From NCBI GenBank assembly GCA_965224755.1, contig OZ245061.1:1736001-1800000 (forward strand): a stretch of DNA of 64,000 nt, given 5' to 3'. The stretch is from Hellea sp965224755. GTDB taxonomy: Bacteria > Pseudomonadota > Alphaproteobacteria > Caulobacterales > Maricaulaceae. A program made the position numbers and the translations under genes. Below, in pieces: positions 1-7,634 of the stretch (position 1 is its first letter; every line of letters begins with the position of its first letter). The notes beneath the pieces were generated by a model. The model was not told the DNA's origin, searched no databases, and saw nothing but the letters and a program-made list of their open reading frames with translations.

Positions 1-1014
1 GACCATTTGTCCATAATCCTTAAATCGCGGATTATCACTCTGCCCTCTGTAATAGCGCGCATATATTTGCTGCAAGATAACGGCTAGGCGCCAAATACCA
101 TAGATATAATAGAATTGAAAACCGGAGACATCTGCGCCTGTGCGCTCGGCGTAGAAATCCAAGATATCCTGCCGGCTCATCATGCCTTCGGCCATAGAGG
201 GTTGGCGCACCAGCATTTTCATAAAATCGGGATCGCCAGCCTCAATCCAGTAAGCCAGCGTATTGCCGAGATCCATCATCGGATCGCCAAGCGCCGATAT
301 TTCCCAATCGAGAATAGCCTCAATTTGCGTAGGATCATCTTGGCGCAAGATACAATTATCAATGCGGTAATCGCCGTGAATGATCGCCGCGCCGCGCTCA
401 CGCTCCGGCATATTATCGACAAGCCATTGCTGCACATCCTCAAATTTTTCGACATCTTCCGTCCAGGCTTTACCCCAGCGGCGGTTCCAGCCCAATATCT
501 GGCGGCTGACATAGCCTTCGGGCTTGCCGAAATCACCGAGCCCAACAGCTTTATAATCGACTTTATGCATATCCACGAGGGTCTGGAAGAAGTTCTCGCA
601 AAGCTGCCCTGTCTCTTTCCGGCCCCAGCCCCAATCCTTCGGAATATGGCTATGGATGAGGTGGCCTTCATTCCGGTCCATGACATAAAATTCTGCGCCG
701 ATGATGGAAACGTCATCCGTATAATAAAGCGTGTTCGGGACAGGGATATGACCTTTCAGGCCAGTCATCACGCGATATTCCCGGTGCATATCGTGGCCGG
801 ATTTTGGCTTATCGCCGCTTGGCGGACGACGTAGCACCATGCGCCGCTTAGGATAATCAATCGCGTAGGTAATATTGGACGCGCCAGACGGATATTGCGA
901 GACTTTAGGCGCGCCTTTTAAGCCGGGCAGAAGTTCTTTCAATATCGAATCTACGGCCCCGATATTGAGTTCTTCACCTTTGCGAACATCGACTGTAGGA
1001 TTCTCGGAGCCCAT
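1..1014 (-). CDS. Phosphotransferase family protein (APH-like), 3' end cut by window edge
   Basis: The reading frame is open from the ATG at 1014 to the left edge (338 codons), so the C-terminus is missing. It resembles the aminoglycoside phosphotransferase/choline kinase fold of the ACAD10/11 type. The catalytic loop IIHGDYRID lies near residue 213, and LDWE, with the metal-binding Asp, about 20 residues later. Its start overlaps the stop of the upstream dehydrogenase (TAATG, shared base 1014), so the two are probably translationally coupled. Relatives beside dehydrogenases are often linked to acyl-CoA or hydroxy-acid catabolism, but the substrate cannot be read from the sequence. Family assignment is firm, function is not. 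Confidence 0.85.
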   Translation of the reverse strand, partial: MGSENPTVDVRKGEELNIGAVDSILKELLPGLKGAPKVSQYPSGASNITYAIDYPKRRMVLRRPPSGDKPKSGHDMHREYRVMTGLKGHIPVPNTLYYTDDVSIIGAEFYVMDRNEGHLIHSHIPKDWGWGRKETGQLCENFFQTLVDMHKVDYKAVGLGDFGKPEGYVSRQILGWNRRWGKAWTEDVEKFEDVQQWLVDNMPERERGAAIIHGDYRIDNCILRQDDPTQIEAILDWEISALGDPMMDLGNTLAYWIEAGDPDFMKMLVRQPSMAEGMMSRQDILDFYAERTGADVSGFQFYYIYGIWRLAVILQQIYARYYRGQSDNPRFKDYGQMV

Positions 1015-1772
1015 TAGATGATAGCGCCGCCGTCCACGACCATACCCTGCCCTGTGAAATAGCTGGCCTCATCCGACACCATGAAAAGAACCGCTGCGAC
1101 CATTTCTTCAGGTTGCGCCATGCGGGGAATGGCGAGGTTGTTTTTCAAATAATCATCTATGCCCGGCATGTCTTTCAGGCCCGCCGCGAGTTTTGTGTCT
1201 GTAAAGCCCGGCAGCAGCGCATTCACGCGCACGCCCTTACGGGAATATTCCTTGGCGAGGCCCTTGGTCATATTAATCAAAGCCGCCTTTGTCATGCCGT
1301 AAACAACGCGCATCAGGCCCGGCTGGATACCGTCGATGGAGGCGACATTGACGATGCTCCCGCCGCCGCTTTTTAGCATCAGCGGGATAGACTTACTGCT
1401 CAGATAAAACGGGCCTTTTAGATTAACGTCAAAGGTCTTGTCATAAGCGCCTTCAGGGGTTTTATGCGCCGGGCCGAAATAAGGATTTGTCGCCCCGTTA
1501 TTGATCAGAATATCCAGACGGCCATAGTCTTTTTCAATCTGCGCCAGCACTGCGTCATGATGGGAAAGATCGCCGAGATGGAGTTCAGCCGCGCTGGCCG
1601 TGCAGCCCTTGGCGCGGATATCATCAGCGACTTTTTCGCAAGCCGCGAGTTTACGGCTGGTGCAAATCACGCTCGCCCCGTGTTCGGCAAGGCCGTGCGC
1701 AATCGCTTCGCCTATGCCTCGGCTCGCCCCGGCGACAAGCGCCACTTTTCCTGTTAAATCAAACCGTGCCAT
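1014..1772 (-). CDS. SDR family oxidoreductase (DHRS4-like)
   Basis: This 252-aa classical short-chain dehydrogenase is a probable NAD(P)-dependent alcohol/ketone oxidoreductase. The cofactor-binding motif GASRGIGE lies near residue 15, NNG in the middle, a catalytic Ser in VASIDG, and the YGMTK catalytic Tyr/Lys follows. The length is normal for the family. A good ribosome-binding site (GGAGAG) precedes the ATG, and the gene lies 9 nt after the second SDR and overlaps the phosphotransferase by one base, forming a three-gene operon. The overall pattern resembles DHRS4/FabG-like carbonyl reductases. The substrate is unknown. Confidence 0.9.
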   Translation of the reverse strand: MARFDLTGKVALVAGASRGIGEAIAHGLAEHGASVICTSRKLAACEKVADDIRAKGCTASAAELHLGDLSHHDAVLAQIEKDYGRLDILINNGATNPYFGPAHKTPEGAYDKTFDVNLKGPFYLSSKSIPLMLKSGGGSIVNVASIDGIQPGLMRVVYGMTKAALINMTKGLAKEYSRKGVRVNALLPGFTDTKLAAGLKDMPGIDDYLKNNLAIPRMAQPEEMVAAVLFMVSDEASYFTGQGMVVDGGAII

Positions 1773-1781
1773 TCATCTCTC

Positions 1782-2558
1782 CTATAGGGGTAACTGGTCG
1801 TTCCCAATTTTTTGTTTCAGCCGGTTCATGCCGGTAATATAGGCCTGATAATCCGCGGCCTTATGTTTAAAATACTCGCCAACCACAGGATGGGAGAGAA
1901 CCATAAACTGATCTTCGCTGATGGCGCTTCGCAGAGCCTCTGCCACATCGGAGGGCTCTAAAAGCCCGTCCTGACTCTTCTCGGCAAATTCAAATCCTTT
2001 GGTCATATTGGTGCGGACATATTGCGGGCAGATACAATGGGCTTTTATGCCCTCGTCCCAATGGCGAATAGCAATCGCTTCGGCGAGGCCGACAGCCGCA
2101 TGTTTGGTCGCAGAATAAGACGCGCTTCCCACCTGGTTGAGAAGCCCGGCGGCTGACGCCGTAATCACAATACGGCCTGAACCGCGTGTCTGCATTCCGG
2201 GCAAAACGGCGCGCGCACCATAGACGGCTCCCATGACGTTAACGGCCCAGCTTGCCTCCCAAGCCTCATTGCTCGCGCCCGCCGCATGGTCAGGATCGCC
2301 AAAGCCGACACCGGCATTGGCGACAAATATGTCCATCGGGCCATTTGCGGCTTCTGCCATATCTACAAAATCTATAACCGCATCTTCATTGGAAACATCA
2401 CAGGCAAAGGCAATCGCGCCGATCTCGGCAGCCGTTTTATCCGGAGCTTTCAGGTCGCTAATGGCAACTTTACCGCCGCCCGTAATGAACATTTCGGCAA
2501 TGGCACGTCCGATACCGCTTGTCGCGCCGGTGACGGCTATACTCTGGTCTTGAAACAT
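1782..2558 (-). CDS. SDR family NAD(P)-dependent oxidoreductase
   Basis: This is a second short-chain dehydrogenase, 258 aa from the ATG at 2558. The frame extends upstream to a TTG at 2606, but the Rossmann motif TGATSGIGR starts about 8 residues after the chosen ATG, as is usual. NAG, the catalytic Ser in ITASAAG and YSATK are visible. No strong Shine-Dalgarno sequence is seen, so the exact start is uncertain (another ATG lies at 2570). It is first in the minus-strand operon with the other SDR and the phosphotransferase. Its promoter region is shared, back to back, with the DUF3667 gene on the plus strand. The substrate is not identifiable. Confidence 0.88.
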   Translation of the reverse strand: MFQDQSIAVTGATSGIGRAIAEMFITGGGKVAISDLKAPDKTAAEIGAIAFACDVSNEDAVIDFVDMAEAANGPMDIFVANAGVGFGDPDHAAGASNEAWEASWAVNVMGAVYGARAVLPGMQTRGSGRIVITASAAGLLNQVGSASYSATKHAAVGLAEAIAIRHWDEGIKAHCICPQYVRTNMTKGFEFAEKSQDGLLEPSDVAEALRSAISEDQFMVLSHPVVGEYFKHKAADYQAYITGMNRLKQKIGNDQLPL

Positions 2559-2603
2559 AGCGCGCAACATAACAGGGCTTGCTTGGCTCGCAAGGTCTAT
2601 ATG

Positions 2604-2650
2604 CAATTTGTTGCATATTTCCAGAATTGTGGTCTTATGTCATAGAGGGA
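2604..2650 (+). repeat. 47-nt leader repeat, copy 1
   Basis: The stretch from 2604 is identical at 44 of 47 positions to 4003-4049. Each copy sits just upstream of a DUF3667 gene. It contains a plausible sigma-70-like pair, TTGCAT at 2611-2616 and TTATGT at 2635-2640 (18-nt spacer), so it is read as the duplicated promoter/leader. The promoter reading is an inference; the repeat itself is directly visible. Confidence 0.85.
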
Positions 2651-2664
2651 AAAAGAGAGCCGGT

Positions 2665-3942
2665 ATGCCAGACACTGAAATCATTGATATAGAGCATGTC
2701 GCGCCGCTTGAGGCCGATACGATACCCGATGTCAATCAGAGCCATTTTTGTTTCTCCTGCGAGCAGGCAATTGTTGGGCTTTATTGCGCGGGTTGCGGGC
2801 AGAAAAATGATGATTTTCGGAGGTCTATATTTAGCCTGATCAAGGAGTTTTTGGCCTCCATAACTGCCATTGAAGGCCGTATCTGGCGCACATGGGGCAC
2901 GTTATTATTCAAACCCGGCAAAGTCGCGCGTGAGTACGCAGATGGAAAGCGCACGAAATGGTCTTCACCTGTACGCGTCTATTTAGCCATGAGCATTATC
3001 CTCTTTGGGTATATCACCCTCTCCCAAACTCAAATCCTCAGCGCCGACGTTAATGTCAAGGTCAGAGACGGCGTGACGAAAGATGTATCCGAAATCATGC
3101 CTCCTGATCTGATTCTGTCCGGGTCACTAAATATGTTCGAAACGCAGAAACAAATCGATAAACGTAATGTAGACCGTGATTTCTCCCTGATTAACATCCT
3201 CATTGAACATGGCGGTAAATATAGTCTTGACCTAACTGAAGGCGGACTGACCTTTGAGGACAAAATCAATTCAGGCCAGAGCAAAAGTATCACGGGTACT
3301 GATATTGAAAATCCTGAAAAGACCGAGGGCAGCATTAGCGACGCGGATGCGCAGACCAATGTTCTAAAGGGGCTACTGGATGGATGGAATTCCGTTAAGA
3401 GCGACAAAGCGGAGCCAAAAACACAAGAGACGGAATCACAAGAAACGGAACCGGGCGGAGGTTATCTTATAATAGGTGGACAAAATGTTGACCCCGGTAG
3501 AGGCCAACAAGCTTTGAGTAATTTCATCCGAAATCCGACACGTTTTAATGAAGTTTTCTCACGGTATTTGCCGCGCGTGATGTTCATCGTTATGCCATTT
3601 ACGATGTTTCTGGGAATTATCTTTATTCGCGGGCGCGGGAATGCCCTCCTCTATGACCATCTTGTTCATTCTGCCTATATCCATGCCGTAGCGTTTTTCC
3701 TGCTATTTCTGGGGTTGGTATTGGGGCGTATCCCTTGGATGCCTGATGGCTGGTTGATGCTCATTATCTTTCTCTATCTGGCGCTCTATCTACCCGTAAG
3801 CCTTAAAACCATGTTCAAGCGCGGCGCCATAAAGACGGTTTGGACGGCTTATAGTATCGGCTTCATATATCTTATCACGATGTTGATGATCCTTCTGGCT
3901 CTCGTCGTTTTTGGCATGAGGAATATGATTGGCCCTGTTTAA
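2665..3942 (+). CDS. DUF3667 zinc-ribbon membrane protein, paralogue 1
   Basis: The protein has 425 aa from the ATG at 2665; an upstream in-frame start at 2608 would lie inside the leader repeat and is rejected. An N-terminal zinc ribbon of two CxxC pairs (CFSC, CAGC followed by GQKN) is typical of DUF3667 (PF12412). A TM segment follows near residues 100-120 after a basic stretch, then a long hydrophilic, acidic, presumably extracytoplasmic region with little predicted order. Four C-terminal TM segments follow, with RGR and a His-containing helix (LVHSAYIHA). It is a tandem paralogue of the gene at 4062: the ends are strongly alike, while the middle domains differ. The function of the family is unknown to me. 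Confidence 0.85.
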   Translation: MPDTEIIDIEHVAPLEADTIPDVNQSHFCFSCEQAIVGLYCAGCGQKNDDFRRSIFSLIKEFLASITAIEGRIWRTWGTLLFKPGKVAREYADGKRTKWSSPVRVYLAMSIILFGYITLSQTQILSADVNVKVRDGVTKDVSEIMPPDLILSGSLNMFETQKQIDKRNVDRDFSLINILIEHGGKYSLDLTEGGLTFEDKINSGQSKSITGTDIENPEKTEGSISDADAQTNVLKGLLDGWNSVKSDKAEPKTQETESQETEPGGGYLIIGGQNVDPGRGQQALSNFIRNPTRFNEVFSRYLPRVMFIVMPFTMFLGIIFIRGRGNALLYDHLVHSAYIHAVAFFLLFLGLVLGRIPWMPDGWLMLIIFLYLALYLPVSLKTMFKRGAIKTVWTAYSIGFIYLITMLMILLALVVFGMRNMIGPV

Positions 3943-3963
3943 GGCTTAAGCGGCGGCTTGGGC
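3940..3963. repeat. 24-nt tail repeat, copy 1 (remnant of the holin gene 3' end)
   Basis: This matches 5422-5445 at 21 of 24 positions without gaps, including an exact 13-nt block. In copy 2 the same bases encode the last codons and stop of the holin gene on the minus strand; here they encode nothing complete. Both lie immediately after a DUF3667 stop codon, so this looks like the downstream edge of a tandem duplication unit. Confidence 0.7.
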
Positions 3964-4002
3964 AATATCTTCCAAGCCCCATATTATCGTCTTATCACAA
4001 GC

Positions 4003-4049
4003 CAATTTGTTGCATATTCCCAGAATTATGGTCTTATGCCATAGAGGGA
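4003..4049 (+). repeat. 47-nt leader repeat, copy 2
   Basis: This is the partner of 2604-2650 with three substitutions. It ends 12 nt before the ATG of the second DUF3667 gene, and a strong AGGAGG-like ribosome-binding site (caggaggac) follows directly. The sigma-70-like TTGCAT / TTATGC pair is preserved. Confidence 0.85.
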
Positions 4050-4061
4050 TCAGGAGGACAT

Positions 4062-5420
4062 ATGGGCGACGAAGAAACATTTGACTTGGAACATATAGCG
4101 CCGCTTGACGCGGACACTATTCCAAACGCCAACCAGAGCCATAGCTGTTTTTCTTGTGGGGAAAACATGAACGGTGTTTTTTGTTATGCCTGCGGCAATA
4201 AGAATGATAATTACCGCCGCTCTATCTGGGCTTTGGGGGCGGAGTTATTTTCATCCTTAACAGCGTTTGAGGGCCGAATTTGGCGAAGTTTTCGAAGCCT
4301 TATTTTCAAGCCCGGTCAAATGGCGCGTGAATTTTCTGATGGAGCCCGCCAAAAATGGACCTCTCCTATTCGCCTCTATCTCGCGACGTCTCTCCTGCTG
4401 TTTGGCTATGTTGCCTTGTCTTCAACACAGTTAGTTGCCTTCGGCACAAAGACTGATTCCAATTCCGCCTTCCAAACCGGAGCGGAAGGCAAACAGTTCA
4501 CACCTGAGATATTTTTCCTGAAACGGAAAAGTACAATTAGCGAAACGGTGTCAGATGAAGCCATCTCGGCCTTTGAGAATGATATGGGAAATATCATAAA
4601 CAAGGATTCCGAAAAAACGATTGAACAGTTAAATTCGGACTTGTCGCAAACACGCGCCACTATTGATGATATGAACAAAAGGATTGAAAATCCTAAAAAT
4701 GCCTATGCCAAAGCCGGACTTATTATCGGGCGCGATGCCGTACAAGATCGCATAAATGTCATTACGGCTGAAATTCAGTCCCGGGAAGAGAGCGCTGGCC
4801 AAGCCGGCGAAGCGTTCCAAGACCCCGAAAAAGATACAGATGAAGGCGATACTAATGGCGCGGATGATCAATCCCCAAATGAAGATATCGCGGAGGAAAA
4901 AGATGGAGGCAGCAATATCAACATAACGAACATGAAAGGGGAAAAGCTCACCATAGATTCTGAAGGCATGCGAAAATCCATATCTATTGCCCTGCGTCAA
5001 CCCGAACGCATCAACGCTCCGGTCAACAAATATCTCCCGCGGATTATGTTTCTTATGATGCCTTTTTCTATGCTGATGGGCGCTATTTTCATTCGAGGTC
5101 GCGAGAAAGCCATGCTGTTTGACCATCTGGTTCACGCCGCCTATATTCACGCCTTTTCTTTTCTCCTGCTCTTTGCCTTTATCCTCCTGACGCAGTTTAC
5201 GCCGATTAAGGGGCTGCTCTGGATTTATTCTGCAATTCTTTTGATCTACCTGCCTCTATCCGCAAAACGCATGTTTGGCCGAGGATGGTTTAAAACCTTT
5301 CTGACCAGCTATGGCGTCGGCGCGATATACACCTTTAATATGATGATTATTTTAACTTTTTTGATGGGGATAGGCCTGTTCGATATTGCATCAGATGTGG
5401 CCGTGCGCACTCCCAGCTAG
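4062..5420 (+). CDS. DUF3667 zinc-ribbon membrane protein, paralogue 2
   Basis: This 452-aa paralogue of the preceding gene has the same start (acidic stretch containing LEHIAPLDADTIP), two CxxC zinc-ribbon pairs (CFSC, CYACGNKN), a TM near residue 105, a soluble middle and four C-terminal TMs with FIRGRE and LVHAAYIHAF. The middle region differs: it has a probable coiled coil around residues 185-235 and an acidic low-complexity stretch (DTDEGDTNGADD). A strong ribosome-binding site precedes the ATG at 4062. It converges on the holin gene, with stops adjacent at 5420/5421. It could be a membrane sensor or an envelope scaffold; nothing in the sequence decides this. Confidence 0.85.
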   Translation: MGDEETFDLEHIAPLDADTIPNANQSHSCFSCGENMNGVFCYACGNKNDNYRRSIWALGAELFSSLTAFEGRIWRSFRSLIFKPGQMAREFSDGARQKWTSPIRLYLATSLLLFGYVALSSTQLVAFGTKTDSNSAFQTGAEGKQFTPEIFFLKRKSTISETVSDEAISAFENDMGNIINKDSEKTIEQLNSDLSQTRATIDDMNKRIENPKNAYAKAGLIIGRDAVQDRINVITAEIQSREESAGQAGEAFQDPEKDTDEGDTNGADDQSPNEDIAEEKDGGSNINITNMKGEKLTIDSEGMRKSISIALRQPERINAPVNKYLPRIMFLMMPFSMLMGAIFIRGREKAMLFDHLVHAAYIHAFSFLLLFAFILLTQFTPIKGLLWIYSAILLIYLPLSAKRMFGRGWFKTFLTSYGVGAIYTFNMMIILTFLMGIGLFDIASDVAVRTPS

Positions 5421-5882
5421 CTAAGGTTTCATCGGCGGCTTGGGCGCGCGGTCGCCAAACCACCATAATGTTGCGGCTGTTGCCGCAAAGACGGCCGCCT
5501 CGACGATGGCGCTTTCCTGCGTCACAGCAAATATCCATGCCGTGATGAGCCATAATAGAATTGTCAGCACGGGCCGCACCAGACGTAAAACATTGATGAC
5601 CCATTTGCTGGCCTTACCGATTGCCGCATCAGCTTTAATGGAGGCTTCCAGCCCTTTCCAAGACCCTTGTTGCGCCGTCAGCGCAATTTCCATCTCGGTC
5701 TCTTGCGCGTTGGCCGCCATTTGTAATTCGTGAAGCTTATATTCATGGCTCCAGCGTTGCACCTCATGTTTGAAGGTCTGTTTGCGTTCAAAAAATCCCG
5801 CAACGCGCCCGAGCGCCGTCCCGACAATGCCAAAGACGCCGCCCGCAGCCGCGTCCAATCCTAATCCAAGTATATTAGCCAT
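5421..5882 (-). CDS. 3TM holin of the gene-transfer-agent type
   Basis: The protein has 153 aa from the ATG at 5882. The sequence matches the GTA_holin_3TM family (PF11351): a glycine/alanine-rich hydrophobic N-terminus (about 4-28), a charged amphipathic middle (KHEVQRWSHEYKLHELQ), a conserved VLRLVRPVLTILLW membrane segment, a second C-terminal hydrophobic segment ending WWFGDRAP, and a proline-lysine tail. Holins of this family permeabilise the inner membrane so that a lysin can reach peptidoglycan. Its start overlaps the end of the M15 peptidase frame by 22 nt, a lysis-cassette arrangement. No capsid or tail genes are nearby, so the pair is isolated here. The family call comes from recognition, not a search. 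Confidence 0.8.
   Translation of the reverse strand: MANILGLGLDAAAGGVFGIVGTALGRVAGFFERKQTFKHEVQRWSHEYKLHELQMAANAQETEMEIALTAQQGSWKGLEASIKADAAIGKASKWVINVLRLVRPVLTILLWLITAWIFAVTQESAIVEAAVFAATAATLWWFGDRAPKPPMKP
5422..5445. repeat. 24-nt tail repeat, copy 2 (holin gene 3' end)
   Basis: This is the partner of 3940-3963. Here it is the functional 3' end of the holin gene (codons ending P-P-M-K-P-stop on the minus strand). It starts two bases after the second DUF3667 stop. Confidence 0.7.
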
Positions 5883-6281
5883 AATGCTTTTGCTTTCTGT
5901 CCGCCAAACCAATGGCGCGGACGCCCGAGATCAATGTGAAGAAAGGTCTGGTAATAACCAAACCCGGTGAAGCCTGCCTGCCGGCAGGCGGAGAGAAGCG
6001 CGCGGCGATTATGACCACGCGTTGAAATATCTGCGGCCAACCGCAAATGTTGAGAGAGAGGCGCCCCGCCAATGCGGGCATTGTGCAAGGCGCAACGGTG
6101 CCCCGAGAGGATGGCGAAGGGCCGCCCTGCCGCGCTCCGGGCCGCTTGCAGACGGTCCATAAATTCCGGCCACTCATAACCCTCCCCGCAATTGGCGGCA
6201 TGTAAGCTCGGCGGGGCTAAAATTCGGCCAACGATCAGGCCATGAGGCTTTTGTTGGGGATGGGAGCGTAGTTATCGACAT
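5861..6281 (-). pseudogene. Peptidase M15 (endolysin-like), frameshifted
   Basis: Two frames together give one M15 (D-Ala-D-Ala carboxypeptidase-like) domain. From the ATG at 6281 the frame reads 29 codons through WPNFSPAELTCR; the family pattern then continues in the next frame as CGEGYEWPEFMDRL through to a stop at 5861. Removing one base at 6190-6194 (CGCCAATTGC to CGCCATTGC) would join them and restore the usual C-x-x-C-G spacing. The metal ligands are intact downstream: the His in SQHL, the Asp in AADI and the His in FLHIDLG. It pairs with the 3TM holin it overlaps. Either it is a recent pseudogene or the extra A is a sequencing error. The domain call is confident; inactivity is not. Confidence 0.75.
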
Positions 6282-6324
6282 GCCTCATAATAGAACAAGA
6301 ATTAAAAGCGAGGACAGATCACAA

Positions 6325-6349
6325 AAAACCCGCCATGAAGGCGGGTTTT
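6325..6349 (-). terminator. Rho-independent terminator, bidirectional
   Basis: The hairpin is CCCGCC (6329-6334), loop ATGAA, GGCGGG (6340-6345). It is flanked by T4 on the plus strand and by T6 when read on the minus strand. It lies just downstream of the DUF2853 fusion gene and before the M15 start, so it most likely ends that minus-strand transcript. Confidence 0.85.
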
Positions 6350-6391
6350 GATGCGTTTAAAAACGCGGATTAGATGGGTTGGGCCAATCGC

Positions 6392-7609
6392 CTAGCCGCC
6401 AAAGAGGCTTAGTTTTTTAGCCTTCTTCGCCGCAAGGTAATAGAAAGTCACGCGGTGTTTGAAACGCTCGCCTTTCATATCCTGACAGATTTTACGAACC
6501 AAGTCCTCTTGGCCTGATTTCAGGCCGAGTTTCTTGGTCACGAAACCTTTAGCAACCGTATTGATCTCGTGTTCTTGTGAACAGGCGACCAGTGAGCTGT
6601 CACGGCTGCGAAGCGCAATCCCGCAATATTTGACAATGGATTTGACAACATCGCGTTTGGCGCGAGAGTCATATTTTTTCACATTGGTGTAATATTTCTC
6701 AAAGGCTGCATCGGCGTCGCTCATTTTAGGTTTAGCCGTGCGCGCAGAACCGGCTTTGGGTCCAGGCTTCTTACGCACAGTACCGGCGGCAGTTAGCTTA
6801 CCACGCTTACTGCCCGGCTTTGGTCCCGGCTTTTTCTTGCCGGTCTTTGGAGCGGCCTTCATAGCGCGAGGTTTTGACCCTTTGGACAGGCCTTTGGCTT
6901 GCTTGACCCATTCGTCGCGCTTAATGCGTCCGGGAATGGAGTCGATTACGCCTTCAACCATTTTTACATCGCCGGCTTTCCAAGCGGCAATTTGGCGGAA
7001 ATAGTAAATGCCTTTGCTATTAAGGTCTTTCTCGAACTTCGGCCCGATACCTTTGATCAGTTTCAGATCATCCGGTGTGCCGTCGGTTGGGCCGGATGTA
7101 TAAAGAACCTTAGGCTTCTTAACGGCTTTCGCTTTTGGCTTACGCTTAGCTTTGGGCTTAGGCGCAATTTTTTTCTTTGGCGCCGCTTTTTTAGCTGCGC
7201 GCTTCTTCTTGGCTTTGGGCTTAGGCGCATCGGAGAGACGGCCTTCAAGATATTTCACGCGGGCCGCGAGATAGCGGTTGCGCCATTCAAGGGCGTAAGT
7301 CTCGTCGTCGTCGCCTGAGGCCGCAGCCGCAGCTCCACCTGCAACAACAGCGCCTGCAGCCGCAGCGGCAAGCTTGCCTTTAAGGTCGGAAACTTCGCCG
7401 TCGCGTGTCGAGACGCGGCCTTCGAGTTCCTGAACGCGGCCGCGCAGGCCATCAGCTTCGGCGCGCAGAGCGCCCTCGCCTTCAACCGAGAGGTCGCCAA
7501 CTTGTTTCTTGCCGCGGAATAAAAGCCAACCGAGCAATAGGCCCAAAAGGCCAAATAGGAACGGGATAAGCCATCCAAAACAGGCTATATAATTAAAAAC
7601 ATTACTCAT
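6392..7609 (-). CDS. Membrane-anchored helix-hairpin-helix/DUF2853 fusion protein
   Basis: The protein has 405 aa. In order: a hydrophobic segment (about 8-31), a short heptad-like stretch with two RGRV/EGRV turns (45-80), an alanine-rich linker, a Lys/Ala/Pro-rich histone-H1-like tract (130-168), a helix-hairpin-helix-like unit (LKLIKGIGPKF, 183-193), a second basic tract with two KKPGPK AT-hook-like motifs (about 258-290), and a C-terminal DUF2853 domain (about 297-405: KYCGIALRSRD, SLVACS, HRVTFYYLAAK). The HHH and AT-hook-like parts suggest DNA contact at the membrane, but that is inference. It is followed by a terminator and lies 25 nt downstream of the OmpA-family gene. Confidence 0.8.
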   Translation of the reverse strand: MSNVFNYIACFGWLIPFLFGLLGLLLGWLLFRGKKQVGDLSVEGEGALRAEADGLRGRVQELEGRVSTRDGEVSDLKGKLAAAAAGAVVAGGAAAAASGDDDETYALEWRNRYLAARVKYLEGRLSDAPKPKAKKKRAAKKAAPKKKIAPKPKAKRKPKAKAVKKPKVLYTSGPTDGTPDDLKLIKGIGPKFEKDLNSKGIYYFRQIAAWKAGDVKMVEGVIDSIPGRIKRDEWVKQAKGLSKGSKPRAMKAAPKTGKKKPGPKPGSKRGKLTAAGTVRKKPGPKAGSARTAKPKMSDADAAFEKYYTNVKKYDSRAKRDVVKSIVKYCGIALRSRDSSLVACSQEHEINTVAKGFVTKKLGLKSGQEDLVRKICQDMKGERFKHRVTFYYLAAKKAKKLSLFGG

Positions 7610-7634
7610 TTTCTAGTCTCCTTACTCGGACTTA

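Noticed and set aside
115..834. Long open frames on the opposite strand of the phosphotransferase and other genes
   Set aside because: They are shadows of well-supported genes on the other strand, with no family pattern or ribosome-binding site. This also applies to the many similar frames elsewhere in the window.
5875..6201. 108-residue minus-strand frame inside the M15 region
   Set aside because: It is the wrong frame downstream of the indel. The recognisable M15 sequence is in the two other frames joined at 6190-6194.
5421..6281. Prophage
   Set aside because: Holin and peptidase alone, with no integrase, terminase, capsid, portal, tail or attachment site in the window.
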